Shown: positions 1 through 8,590 of the stretch, one piece after another
Numbering within the stretch: the first letter of the stretch is position 1
How the letters are laid out: the number at the start of each line of letters is the position of its first letter
Origin: Pirellulales bacterium
Lineage (GTDB): Bacteria; Planctomycetota; Planctomycetia; Pirellulales; JAEUIK01
Direction: 5' to 3'
DNA length: 64,000 nucleotides
NCBI GenBank assembly: GCA_019694455.1
Contig: JAIBBY010000026.1
Location: 1 to 64,000, forward strand
The notes under the pieces: model-generated
What the model saw: only the letters and a program-made list of their open reading frames with translations
The model's database searches: none
Told to the model about the DNA's origin: nothing
Translations under genes and position numbers: made by a program

Positions 1-618
1 CGCAACAATCTGCCTTCTAACGAAGACCTGTTCAGCTCGGCTCAGCCGGTCCACGTCGTTTCGCCCAAGAATCTCCGCAGCAAGAATCCGGTCTACGTCC
101 GCGACACGTACGGCACCCACTTCGTCTACGACGCCGACCACATTCACGACCTGCTCGAGTGGCATAACCCCAAGCCAAATCCCCTGTCGCAGGATTGGCT
201 CGAGTTCTGTAGCCGGCAGGGCTTCACCGAAGGCTACAAAAAGCGGCGCGAGGCGGAGTACGCCGCGCATCAAAAGCTCAAGGCGGAAGGCCGCGCCGGC
301 CCAACTCGCTACCGCTTTGGCCCCGACCTGTGGGGAGACGACATCGACTCCGACATCCACGAGCGCCGCCGCGCCTCGATCTTGTCGGAGCCGTACGATC
401 CCTGCACCCGCGGCAAGTCGCCCCCCGCTGACGACGACGAAGACGAATTTGAATCGCCGTATGGCGATTCACGGCGCAGCGATTCACGGCGCGGCGATGC
501 GCCGCGCAACACCCCGCGCGACGACCAAGAGCTCTACGGCCACGATCCCGAAGTCGCCCGCCAGCGCGAGCAGGACAAAAAACCCTCCTTCGTCGACGAA
601 CGTCCGAATCAGATTTGA
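1..618 (+). CDS. Hypothetical protein, 5' end outside window
   Basis: Reading frame 1 is open from the first base to TGA at 616-618, so the N-terminus is missing; 205 residues are visible. I do not recognise the family. The visible part has a basic, charged middle (KKRREAEYAAHQKLK) and a C-terminal third that is hydrophilic, rich in D, R, S and E, and probably disordered. Codons 151-165 lie in a short palindrome and a 15-base direct repeat (452-493), which may be a small repeat inserted in frame. Coding is supported by GC-rich third positions and by the long open frame. No function is proposed. Confidence 0.7.
   Translation, partial: RNNLPSNEDLFSSAQPVHVVSPKNLRSKNPVYVRDTYGTHFVYDADHIHDLLEWHNPKPNPLSQDWLEFCSRQGFTEGYKKRREAEYAAHQKLKAEGRAGPTRYRFGPDLWGDDIDSDIHERRRASILSEPYDPCTRGKSPPADDDEDEFESPYGDSRRSDSRRGDAPRNTPRDDQELYGHDPEVARQREQDKKPSFVDERPNQI
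452..493. repeat. Short palindrome plus 15-bp direct repeat inside a coding region
   Basis: Positions 452-469 form a near-perfect dyad (AATCGCC ... GGCGATT), followed by two copies of GCGATTCACGGCGC that differ at the junction base. The element is in frame and encodes a serine/arginine/aspartate-rich stretch. It may be a small repetitive element accommodated in a disordered protein tail; this is inference. Confidence 0.45.
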
Positions 619-1023
619 AAGCAGCGACTAGCGGTCAGCGATCAGCGATCAGGGATCAGGGATCAGCAAAGCAGAAAAAAACGCCGCGTGCCATGCTCCA
701 CGGCGCAGCCGTGGGCATGCCGACCAACGCGCGAGCCGACTTCGGCCTTCGCCCCCGCGCAGCGAAGCGCAGCAGGGGGAGAAGGTGGCCGATAGGCCGG
801 ATGAGGGGGGCCTTCTCTTACCACTAACCACTAACCACTATTCTTCCCCTCGGCGTCTCTACATCTCAGCGGTTCATTCTTCCCTAACCACTCGCCACTT
901 TTCCTCACTGCTCGAAGGCCAGATGATAGGGATCAATGATCTGGAAAACGCGACATCGAAACGGCCACGACAGGGCGTCGCTGCGGTTGTCACTTTTTGT
1001 AGTTATGAAAAGTTGTATTCTCG
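619..1023. repeat. Non-coding spacer built of short repeats and a hairpin
   Basis: No convincing gene. From about 625 to 665 the sequence is a degenerate tandem array of the 7-8 base unit (G)GATCAGC/GATCAGG. A hairpin lies at 692-719 (CCACGGC-gca-GCCGTGG with CATG arms). At 815-905 there are repeated CACTAACCAC units. These low-complexity spacers resemble dispersed intergenic repeats seen in planctomycete genomes, but copy number cannot be judged from this window. Confidence 0.5.
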
Positions 1024-1593
1024 ATGAGCGTATCTGGATGTGAATCGTCGTCGGCCGGACCGAACCTCACGCTGATCGGCTACTTCTTGAAGCGCACGAC
1101 GTTGCCGAGCGGCTGGAACTTTCCGCAGTCGGTGGCCGAGATTTGCAGCGTCAGCGACTGCATCAATCCGGCGCCCGATGATTGGATCGAGCGCTGGCTG
1201 CACAACGAGTTGGGATTCTTCGATTCGCGCGACGACGCGCGCAGCATGAACGTCGACCCGAGCAAAGCGTGGCGCCTGTTCGCGTTTCGGCTTCTGCCCG
1301 TCCGCTTTGTGCAAGGGCGTCGTGAGCCATTGGACATTCCTGCGCTCATGGTCGAACCGTTATCGAACGACTTTGTGTCGCTGGGCTTCGACGTGGTGAG
1401 CAAGAGCATTTCGGCGTTCTTCGAGTGTTCGCCTTTGTCGTGCAATGGACTGGCGAGCGAAGTGCCGGTGAATCGCTATTGCCTGCTCGACACCCTGACC
1501 GAGGCCGAAACCCTTGCCGATTGCTGCTCACGCGAGGGGCCGGAACCCGGCCCCTACTACGTGCTGGAGGTGCTGCGCGAGGAGGGGCAATAG
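1024..1593 (+). CDS. Hypothetical protein (189 aa)
   Basis: ATG at 1024, stop at 1591-1593. I do not recognise a domain. The composition looks like a genuine globular protein: a hydrophobic strand-like start after about residue 14, aromatic-rich segments (WIERWLHNELGFF), and a C-terminal half with seven or so cysteines including FECSPLSC and ADCCS. There is no signal peptide or membrane segment. No good Shine-Dalgarno precedes the ATG, so the start is uncertain. It stands alone between a repeat-rich spacer and tRNA-Pro. The size and isolated position would fit an immunity-type protein, but nothing in the sequence proves that. Confidence 0.65.
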   Translation: MSVSGCESSSAGPNLTLIGYFLKRTTLPSGWNFPQSVAEICSVSDCINPAPDDWIERWLHNELGFFDSRDDARSMNVDPSKAWRLFAFRLLPVRFVQGRREPLDIPALMVEPLSNDFVSLGFDVVSKSISAFFECSPLSCNGLASEVPVNRYCLLDTLTEAETLADCCSREGPEPGPYYVLEVLREEGQ

Positions 1594-1656
1594 AGCGCCG
1601 ACGCCGCGAGAAATTGCGATCGCTCAGCGCACGGGCGGTCGCCGCGCAGCGAAAAA

Positions 1657-1731
1657 TCGGAGCGACAAGATTCGAACTTGCGACCCCCTGCTCCCAAAGC
1701 AGGTGCTCTAGCCAGGCTGAGCTACGCTCCG
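1657..1731 (-). tRNA. tRNA-Pro (anticodon UGG)
   Basis: On the minus strand the sequence folds as a cloverleaf. The acceptor arms CGGAGCG (1731-1725) and CGCTCCG (1664-1658) pair fully. The anticodon stem is CCTGC/GCAGG with loop TTTGGGA, giving anticodon TGG. The T-arm contains GTTCGAATC. The discriminator is A at 1657, and CCA is not encoded, so it must be added post-transcriptionally. Confidence 0.95.
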
Positions 1732-1901
1732 CTCTTGTTGCTTGCCGAAAGACAATCCCAGATCGCACGTGGTTCGACGATCGCCCGTCAGCCAGCACAA
1801 GGAAAATAGTATCGCAGACGACGCCAGAGGTGACTAGCCGGACCAAGCCCGCGCCGCGGGATGCCAGCATGAAGCCACGGAAACAGCATGCCCTAGTCCA
1901 G

Positions 1902-2288
1902 CTAGGTCGGCGTCGTGCCCGCCGAGCGGCCTCCGTCGCCGCGCTGCCACGGCCAGCGGCCATCGATTTCAAGCTGCAACGAGGTGCTCAGGAAGGTGCG
2001 GATCAGCACGATCATCCCCAGCACGGTCACGTTCTCCATCGTGGGGTCGACGACCACCGTGCGGATAATGTCCCCCGCCACCAGAAATTCCAGCCCCAGC
2101 AAGATCGCGCGGCCGAGGTCTTGCCGATAGCGGCGATACGACTCTTGAGCCTGAAAGCTGGCGGCCAGAAATCGTAAGGTCGCGACCAGCGCGCCAATCA
2201 CCACCACCAACACGCCCACCGCATCGATGCCGATGCCCAGCGACTCCATGAGTTGGCGGAACTCTGTCATCAACCCGGTGTCTGTCAT
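1902..2288 (-). CDS. DUF1622 family membrane protein
   Basis: 128 residues from ATG at 2288. Three hydrophobic segments are visible at about residues 24-40, 61-79 and 87-105, with a charged loop (QESYRRYRQDLGR) ahead of the second and a GDIIRTV motif. This pattern and length fit the DUF1622 family of small inner-membrane proteins of unknown function. The frame stays open far upstream to 3362, but that part is antisense to cardiolipin synthase, so ATG 2288 is chosen. It is divergent from cardiolipin synthase, with about 180 bases between them. Confidence 0.8.
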   Translation of the reverse strand: MTDTGLMTEFRQLMESLGIGIDAVGVLVVVIGALVATLRFLAASFQAQESYRRYRQDLGRAILLGLEFLVAGDIIRTVVVDPTMENVTVLGMIVLIRTFLSTSLQLEIDGRWPWQRGDGGRSAGTTPT

Positions 2289-2411
2289 GCCGCGCCTCGC
2301 GACCTCGTGTGGCGAAATGGTTCCTTCAATTGTAGGAGCGCCCTGGCCGCGGCGCCGGCCACTTGCGCGGCGGCGAAACGCCCGCATATCGTCGGGCGAT
2401 TGCAGCGGCAG

Positions 2412-2417
2412 TATAGT
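2412..2417 (+). promoter_or_regulatory. Possible -10 element upstream of cardiolipin synthase
   Basis: TATAGT lies about 55 bases upstream of the proposed TTG start at 2472. No clear -35 hexamer is visible 17 bases upstream, so this is a weak prediction. Confidence 0.3.
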
Positions 2418-2471
2418 AGGCGGCTGTGCCTCACTTGCCGTTTGCTCACGCCGTCCCCGAGGGCCCGCGCC

Positions 2472-3929
2472 TTGCCAGAGCCTGGTTTCGGACTGTTCTT
2501 GCTGGTGCTCGACTGGCTGATTCGGCTTGGTTTGTCGGCGCGCATCTTGGCGCGCCGCCTGCCGGTCGGCACGACCTACGCGTGGCTGATCGTCGTGCTG
2601 GCCGTGCCGATTGGCGGCGCTGTCGCCTACATGATGTTTGGCGAACTGCGGCTCGGCAGTCGCCGCATGAAGCTCTGGCAACAGCTCAAGCAGCCGTACG
2701 ACCAGTGGTTGCAAGCCATGACGCGGCGCTTTCCCGATCCCTTGGCCACCCTCGACTCCGACGACGAACGCGGCTTTGCGCGGTTGGCGCTGCGCACCTT
2801 CGACAGCCCCCCCGTGCCGGGCAACGAAATCACTCTGCTGCGCGACGCCGCCGAATCGATTCGCGCGCTGATCGCCGACATCGACGCCGCCGAGCGCACT
2901 TGCCACTTGGAGTTTTACATCTGGAGCGATGGCGGCATCGCCGACGACCTGGGGCGCGCGCTGGTGCGCGCCGCGGCGCGCGGCGTCACCTGTCGCGTGT
3001 TGGTCGATGCGCTCGGCAGCGCCCAGTTTTTGAAAGGGTCCATGATTCGCGAACTGCGCGCCGGCGGCGTGGCGGTGCGCGAGGCCTTGCCCGTTTCCAT
3101 CTGGCGGCTGACCGTGGCGCGGCTCGACCTGCGCAACCATCGCAAGATCGCGGTGATCGACGGCGAGATCGGCTACACCGGCAGCCTCAATATCGCCGAC
3201 CCCCGCTACTTCAAGCAGTCGGCCGGCGTGGGGCAATGGATCGACGCCATGGCCCGGTTGCGCGGCCCGGCGGTCGAATCGCTGGCGATCACCTTTCTCG
3301 AAGATTGGGAACTCGAAGCCCGCGAAGGCTTCGACCAACTCGCGCCAACCAGCGATGTGCACCAGTTGCCCGAGGTGGGCCCCGCCACCGTGCAGCTATT
3401 GGCGTCCGGCCCGCAGATGCCGCACCAGGAGATTCGCGAGGTGCTGTTGTGCGCCATTCTCATGGCGCGCGAGGAGGTGATTCTCACCACGCCCTATTTC
3501 GTGCCCGACGAGTTGCTGCTGGCCGCGGTCGCGTCGGCCGCGCGGCGCGGCGTGAACGTCACCCTGGTATTGCCCGAAAAGGTCGATTCGCGACTGGTCC
3601 AGCTTGTCAGCGAATCGTACTTTTCGGCGCTGTCGCGCGCCGGCGTGCGGATCATGCTGTTCCGCGGTGGGCTGTTGCACACCAAGTCGATCACGGTCGA
3701 TCGCGACTTCTGCCTGTTTGGCTCGCTGAATCTCGATCTACGCAGCCTCACGCTTAACTTCGAGGCCACGCTGGCGGTGTATGACGATGGCTTCACCTGC
3801 GCTGTGCGCGATCTGCAGCGCCACTATTTGCAAAACTCCATTCCGGTCGCCGCGGAGAAACTGCGGCTGAGCACGTTTCGCGAACAACTCGCTGAGCGCG
3901 TGGCCTATCTGGTGTCGCCGTTGTTGTGA
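2472..3929 (+). CDS. cls: Cardiolipin synthase (phospholipase D superfamily)
   Basis: Joins phosphatidyl groups to make cardiolipin at the inner membrane. Two N-terminal hydrophobic segments (about residues 5-20 and 38-57) are followed by two phospholipase D domains. The HKD motifs are intact: HRKIAVIDG at residue 223 followed by GSLN, and HTKSITVD at residue 403 followed by GSLNLDLRS. Length (485 aa) is normal for bacterial Cls. No ATG is placed near the first membrane segment; TTG at 2472 has GAGGG (2459-2463) eight bases upstream and is the best start, with GTG 2505 an alternative. The gene converges on the DUF4175-like gene with only nine bases between the stops. Confidence 0.9.
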   Translation: MPEPGFGLFLLVLDWLIRLGLSARILARRLPVGTTYAWLIVVLAVPIGGAVAYMMFGELRLGSRRMKLWQQLKQPYDQWLQAMTRRFPDPLATLDSDDERGFARLALRTFDSPPVPGNEITLLRDAAESIRALIADIDAAERTCHLEFYIWSDGGIADDLGRALVRAAARGVTCRVLVDALGSAQFLKGSMIRELRAGGVAVREALPVSIWRLTVARLDLRNHRKIAVIDGEIGYTGSLNIADPRYFKQSAGVGQWIDAMARLRGPAVESLAITFLEDWELEAREGFDQLAPTSDVHQLPEVGPATVQLLASGPQMPHQEIREVLLCAILMAREEVILTTPYFVPDELLLAAVASAARRGVNVTLVLPEKVDSRLVQLVSESYFSALSRAGVRIMLFRGGLLHTKSITVDRDFCLFGSLNLDLRSLTLNFEATLAVYDDGFTCAVRDLQRHYLQNSIPVAAEKLRLSTFREQLAERVAYLVSPLL

Positions 3930-3938
3930 GGCGCCGCG

Positions 3939-6900
3939 CTACTGCCCGGGCCGCCGCGCGGCGCCTTCGGTATACGCCTTGAACTGCTCGGCGTACTCAG
4001 CCGGCGGATTGGTCCAGCGCATCTCGCGCAGCATCTTGTCGTCGCCGCCAATGCTCTGCTGCTCGATCGACACGCGCCGCCGCTTCAATCCCAACCGCGC
4101 GATCGCCTCGTCAAGCTGCTGCCTGGCCTTGGGATCATGCGCCGCCGCGTCGCGTAGCTTGTTCCAATGATCGACAAATCGCTTCATGTCGTCAGGCGTC
4201 CAGCCTAACTTCTTGAGCAACTCCGGGTCGATCTCGCCGCGGTCGACTTGCTGCTCCAGCGATTCGAGCACCATGTTGGTGGCCTTTTTCGCGTACTCCA
4301 GATTCGCGGGATCGGCTTCGGTGGCGATCTCTTCCTGTTGTTGCCCGTCCACCGGTTCGTGTTCTGGGGCGCCTCCCGCTTTGCTCGGCCCCTGCGCGCG
4401 ATCTTCCTCGGCATCGATTTCCGTGGGATCTTTCTCGCCGGGTTGCGGTTCAGAGGCGTCTCGGTTCGTCGCCGCGCCAGGCTTCTTGGCCGCAGCGCTG
4501 CCGGCGGCCGCGCCCCCCGGTCGCTCACCGCCAAGCGGCGCGCGTTGACTCGGCTGGGCGTCGCCATCCCCGGGTTTTCCGCCGGTCATTCCGCCCCCTT
4601 GTCCCGACTCACCCGCCGAGCCCGCTCCGGCGGCTTGGCTGCCACTGCCACCGCTGGGCTTTTGGCCCGCGGCGCTATTGCCCGCCTTGCCCGAGGTCTC
4701 GCCGCCGCCAGCGCTTTGAGCCTGACCTGCTCCTTCATCGCTCTCGGTGTTTTGGCCTGCGGCGCCTGTGCCGGCTGAGTTCGCCTTCTGTCCGCCCCCC
4801 TTCTTGCCGCCCCCCGATCGATCTCCCGCTTCTCCCCCGCGCGAGTTCGATTCCTTCTCGCTGTTGCTCGGGCTGTCGGCCTGTTCGGCTTCGTTCTGCT
4901 CGGGCGGTTGCCCTGGTTGGCCAGGCTGCTTCGACTTGGGTTGATTGGCGCCTTGCGCATTGGGAGACGGCTTCTGCTGTTGCGAACCTTGGCCGGCGCC
5001 TTGATTCCCTTTTTGCTGCTGCGGATCGCCCCCGCCAGCTTGGCTCTCTTGCGCCGGCGCCTTGCCATCCGGTTTCGCTTGAGGTTCCTTCATGCCCGCT
5101 GGGTCGCCGGCGCGATCGCCTTCGCCTTCTTTAGGCGCGTCGCCTGCCTGCTCGCCAGTGGGTGAACGCCCCTCGCCCGCCTGCGGCAGTTTGCCCTCGT
5201 CAGCGCGATCGGTTTGTTCCTCGCCGGTCGACTGCTGCGATTCGGCCTCCCCCGGCTGATGGCTATTGTCGCCGGCGCCTGCTTGCTGACCTTCGTCTTG
5301 GGACTTCGATTGGGATTGGCCGGCGCCAGATGGTTTCTTGGACCCGCCCGACGTCGAGGCGCCGTCTTGCGCCGCTGACTGGCTGCCGGGCTGCGACTTC
5401 TCTGTGCCCCCCGACTGGCCATCGCCCGCCTGCCCTTCGCCCGACGAGGAATCGCTAGCCGGTTGTTGTTCGGCCGATTGCGGCTGACCCCCTTGCCCCT
5501 CGCCTAGTTTCTGCTTGGCGGAGTTTCCGCTCCCCGACTCTTGCGACTCGTCAGATTGCGAAGACCCCGATTCTCCTTCGCCCCCCGACTGTTGATCTTC
5601 CTCTTGCGGAGGCTTCTTTTTGTCTTTGCCGCCGTTCTGTCCGCCAGCGCCGCCGTCTTGACCATCCCCCTCCGATTCGTCGGGCTTCTGCTTCTTCGGC
5701 TCGGGCTTTTCCTTGGGCTTTTGCTCGTCTTGCGGCGGCTGCTGCTCGGGGTTGTCTCCTGTTACTTCCTGAGGCTGCGATACTTGTTCGTCTGGCGATG
5801 AAGGTTTCTTTTCCTGCGGCTGCGCGGAGTCGCTGGCCTTGGACTCCTTTTGCTCGCGATAATCGACGATCCGCTCCAGCGCCTCCGCGGCGTCCTGCTC
5901 GGGGTCGACCGGCTTTTGCTCGTTGGTCGGGTCTTCCTTTGGGGCTTCTGTCTCTTGCGCATCGGCCGGGCTGGTCGGCTTCGAATCGTCGTTGGGTTGC
6001 TCGCCCTTGGACTGGGCCTCGTCGCGCGCTTGACGATCGGCTTCTTCCTTCTTGCGTTCCGCCTCGCGGCGCTGCCGTTCCTCTTCTTTTTGATTCACGC
6101 GCTCGGCAAGGCGAATCTTGTACTTCACCGTCTCGGCGTGGTTGGCGGTGGGAGTGCGATTGTCGCGCGCCTCGGCCCAGTACTCGATCACGTCTCCCGG
6201 GTTCAATTGGAAGCCCGCGAACTTGGCCGGCTCGAACACGTGCCCCGCTTCAAACGTGCCGGCGCGGGCAGCGTCGAGCAGCAACTCGCTCGTCAGCGGT
6301 TTGCCATCCTTGGAAAAATGCAGAGTCACGCGCCGTAACCGAAAGTCGCGGTCGCCTGCCCGCAGCCGGATCGGCAGCGAACCGTTGACCGCCATCTCAA
6401 CCAAATCCTTAGCCGGCTCGGTGATTTCGATCGCGGGCGGTTGGTCGGCCACAACTTCGATGGCGTGCCGAATCGGTTGCGGGTTCTCGTTGCCGTGCTC
6501 ATCCGTGAAGCGAATCTGATAGTTCTCATGCAGCGGCCGGCCGCCGTCGCCCAGTTGCAGCTTGAATGATCCGGTGGCCTTGCTGCCTTCGAGGACCAGC
6601 GGCAAGTCGCGTCCACCGTCAGAGTTGAAGTCGATGTAAGCCGCCTTCATCGGCACGTTGGCCGCCGCGTCGATAGTGACTGCCGTCCCCTCAATGCCAT
6701 GCAAGTCGCCTTGCTTCTCCACCACGCGCGGCGCCACATCGGCATACGCCGGATAGTCGTATCGCACGCGCTCCACCAAGATCGAAGGCGCGGTCACCAC
6801 CTCGATCTTGAAAGTTGGGCTCGTGAAGTCGCCAGCGGTCAGTTGATATTCGACCGATTGCTGCAAGCCTCCCACGTCGCCCGGCAAATCCAATTCGTGC

Positions 6901-7724
6901 CGGTAGCCATCGGCCGGCAAGGCCATTGGCCGCGGTTGGCGCACCATTTGGCCATCGGCCGTGGAGAGCACCAATTGAACTGGCTCGCCCTGACGTAGGC
7001 CAACGACCTGCGCCGATACCTTGACGACCCGCCCTCGAAATACGCGCGTCGAGCCCGGTTGAACATCGACGATCGTCACCCGCGTGGGCGAGGTGATGTC
7101 GGCCCAGGGCGCGGCCAGGCGGCCAAACGTCCGCAGTGGATCCTTGGGAGAAAAGAGCTTGTACAGACAGAGCACGATCACCAGCGCGGCCAGCACGTAA
7201 AACACTCGCACCAGATGCGAGCGATCCACCGCGTCTTCGACCGGCGCGTCGTTCAGATCGCGCGCCGCGCGCTGCTCAATGGCCTGATAAATGGCGTCGG
7301 CCAGGTGCTCCTTCTCGCGCCGCAGCAACAAGAAGTTGACCAGACTGTTTTTGAGCGACGGTTGCGTTTGCTCAATGGAGTGCGCCGCGTACACGACATT
7401 CACGCGCCGCCGCATGATCGGCGCCACGCGCCAGGCAAACAGGCCGACGCTGCCCAGCGCCAACCCCAAAAACGCCACCAGCCGCGCGGTGGGAGATAGG
7501 CCCCCCGGCGCCACCCAGTGGTCGATCAGCACTACCAGCAGCACATACGCCAGGACGCAAACAATGAGTTGCACCACAGCCACCGACACCTCGACCAGCT
7601 TGACCTGCCGGCGGGTGCGGTTGATCTGCCCTTCGATGAATTGCTCGTACTCGACATAGCGCCCTGCGCGCGCCGCTTCTGGCGGGTTGACGGGGGGTTC
7701 GGGCGTGGTGACGGCGCCGGCCAT
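3939..7724 (-). CDS. Large DUF4175-like membrane protein with long disordered linker
   Basis: About 1261 residues from ATG 7724. The N-terminal part has two adjacent transmembrane segments (VVQLIVCVLAYVLLVVL and LVAFLGLALGSVGLFAW) and a third near residue 190 (VFYVLAALVIVLCLYKLF). A large beta-rich periplasmic-type region follows, then a charged helix (QKEEERQRREAERKKEE). After that comes a linker of more than 500 residues, almost only Q, G, E, S, P, K, A and D. A conserved-looking helical domain of about 130 residues closes the protein (LGWTPDDMKRFVDHWNKLRD). The architecture matches DUF4175-type proteins found near MoxR/Bat-like genes, although none are in this window. A GTG at 7823 is an alternative start, but a perfect TATAAT on this strand at 7790-7785 would put transcription start after it, favouring ATG 7724. 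Confidence 0.75.
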   Translation of the reverse strand: MAGAVTTPEPPVNPPEAARAGRYVEYEQFIEGQINRTRRQVKLVEVSVAVVQLIVCVLAYVLLVVLIDHWVAPGGLSPTARLVAFLGLALGSVGLFAWRVAPIMRRRVNVVYAAHSIEQTQPSLKNSLVNFLLLRREKEHLADAIYQAIEQRAARDLNDAPVEDAVDRSHLVRVFYVLAALVIVLCLYKLFSPKDPLRTFGRLAAPWADITSPTRVTIVDVQPGSTRVFRGRVVKVSAQVVGLRQGEPVQLVLSTADGQMVRQPRPMALPADGYRHELDLPGDVGGLQQSVEYQLTAGDFTSPTFKIEVVTAPSILVERVRYDYPAYADVAPRVVEKQGDLHGIEGTAVTIDAAANVPMKAAYIDFNSDGGRDLPLVLEGSKATGSFKLQLGDGGRPLHENYQIRFTDEHGNENPQPIRHAIEVVADQPPAIEITEPAKDLVEMAVNGSLPIRLRAGDRDFRLRRVTLHFSKDGKPLTSELLLDAARAGTFEAGHVFEPAKFAGFQLNPGDVIEYWAEARDNRTPTANHAETVKYKIRLAERVNQKEEERQRREAERKKEEADRQARDEAQSKGEQPNDDSKPTSPADAQETEAPKEDPTNEQKPVDPEQDAAEALERIVDYREQKESKASDSAQPQEKKPSSPDEQVSQPQEVTGDNPEQQPPQDEQKPKEKPEPKKQKPDESEGDGQDGGAGGQNGGKDKKKPPQEEDQQSGGEGESGSSQSDESQESGSGNSAKQKLGEGQGGQPQSAEQQPASDSSSGEGQAGDGQSGGTEKSQPGSQSAAQDGASTSGGSKKPSGAGQSQSKSQDEGQQAGAGDNSHQPGEAESQQSTGEEQTDRADEGKLPQAGEGRSPTGEQAGDAPKEGEGDRAGDPAGMKEPQAKPDGKAPAQESQAGGGDPQQQKGNQGAGQGSQQQKPSPNAQGANQPKSKQPGQPGQPPEQNEAEQADSPSNSEKESNSRGGEAGDRSGGGKKGGGQKANSAGTGAAGQNTESDEGAGQAQSAGGGETSGKAGNSAAGQKPSGGSGSQAAGAGSAGESGQGGGMTGGKPGDGDAQPSQRAPLGGERPGGAAAGSAAAKKPGAATNRDASEPQPGEKDPTEIDAEEDRAQGPSKAGGAPEHEPVDGQQQEEIATEADPANLEYAKKATNMVLESLEQQVDRGEIDPELLKKLGWTPDDMKRFVDHWNKLRDAAAHDPKARQQLDEAIARLGLKRRRVSIEQQSIGGDDKMLREMRWTNPPAEYAEQFKAYTEGAARRPGQ

Positions 7725-7784
7725 ATCGGTTTCAGTTAGACGCGTCGTGGGGCGCGGTGGTTCCTTCGCCGCCGCCGTTTTTCC

Positions 7785-7790
7785 ATTATA
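7785..7790 (-). promoter_or_regulatory. Candidate -10 element of the DUF4175-like gene
   Basis: Perfect TATAAT on the minus strand, about 60 bases upstream of ATG 7724. The -35 region is poor. Its position inside the alternative N-terminal extension argues for the shorter protein. Confidence 0.4.
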
Positions 7791-7870
7791 GGCGGCCTGC
7801 GCGCCGGTCGAGCCTTTCTGCACGGCGCCGGCGCCGATTGCGCCGACCGGGACGAAAACGCGGCCCTTTT

Positions 7871-8590
7871 CTAGGTACGCGGCTTTTCAAAGAGCGCCAA
7901 GTGCCAGAAGTTCAATACCCGCAAGCTCTCGGCCAGATCGACCAGCGGCTCGCCCAGCCGGAGCAAAAGCCGAGCCAAAGGGGGCGCCAGCGTCACCCGC
8001 CGGCTAGCCACGACCCGCCAGTTGGGAAAATACTCGCGTCCGATCTGCCCGGCCGAGATGCCCTGTGCGTGGCGATTGATCGGGTTCCAGACAAAGTCGT
8101 ACCACAATAGAAAGCCGCCGGGCCGCGTCACGCGGCGCATCTCCGCCACCATTTTGCGCCGCAATCCCTCGTCGAGAATCGAGGTCAACAGCATCCCTTG
8201 ATGCACCAGGTCGAAATGGTCGTCTGGCCAAGGCAGCGAGTCGGCGCTTCCCGCCCGCAGGTCCAGGTCGGGGGACTCGGCCAACCCCCGCTCCACGCGT
8301 TCTTCGAGCAGATCGATGCCGCAAATCTCGCCGCCGGTATGCCCCCATTGCTGGCGGCAAGCGACCAGCCACTCGTTGCGCCCCGAGCCGACATCCAACA
8401 CACGGCGGTCGGCCAGCGGCAGCAAGCCGGCCTCGCGCAGCAGACGTTCATACTGACGATGCCGGCGCTCCATCAGCCGATCGAAGACGCGGCGCTCGTC
8501 CGCCGTGAACGAATCAAAGCGCTCGGTCCGGCGCGCGTACTCGGCGCGAACCGGATCGAGCGAGTCGCCACGCTGGCCAGCTTCTGTCAC
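7871..8590 (-). CDS. Class I SAM-dependent methyltransferase
   Basis: 239 residues. The SAM-binding motif I is clear (RVLDVGSG, residues about 63-70), followed by an acidic residue after strand 2 (CGIDLLEE), motif post-I with DLRAGSADSLPW, and FDLVHQGMLLTSI, as in UbiE/Methyltransf_11 proteins. The GTG start at 8590 overlaps the stop of the upstream sulfotransferase in a GTGA junction, indicating translational coupling. The substrate is unknown; pairing with a sulfotransferase suggests modification of a surface glycan or secondary metabolite, which is inference. A longer open frame to 8689 is just antisense-free extension into the upstream gene. Confidence 0.85.
   Translation of the reverse strand: MTEAGQRGDSLDPVRAEYARRTERFDSFTADERRVFDRLMERRHRQYERLLREAGLLPLADRRVLDVGSGRNEWLVACRQQWGHTGGEICGIDLLEERVERGLAESPDLDLRAGSADSLPWPDDHFDLVHQGMLLTSILDEGLRRKMVAEMRRVTRPGGFLLWYDFVWNPINRHAQGISAGQIGREYFPNWRVVASRRVTLAPPLARLLLRLGEPLVDLAESLRVLNFWHLALFEKPRT

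Noticed and set aside
2289-3362. Long minus-strand open frame extending the DUF1622 gene
   Set aside because: It is antisense to the cardiolipin synthase catalytic domains and has no family features.
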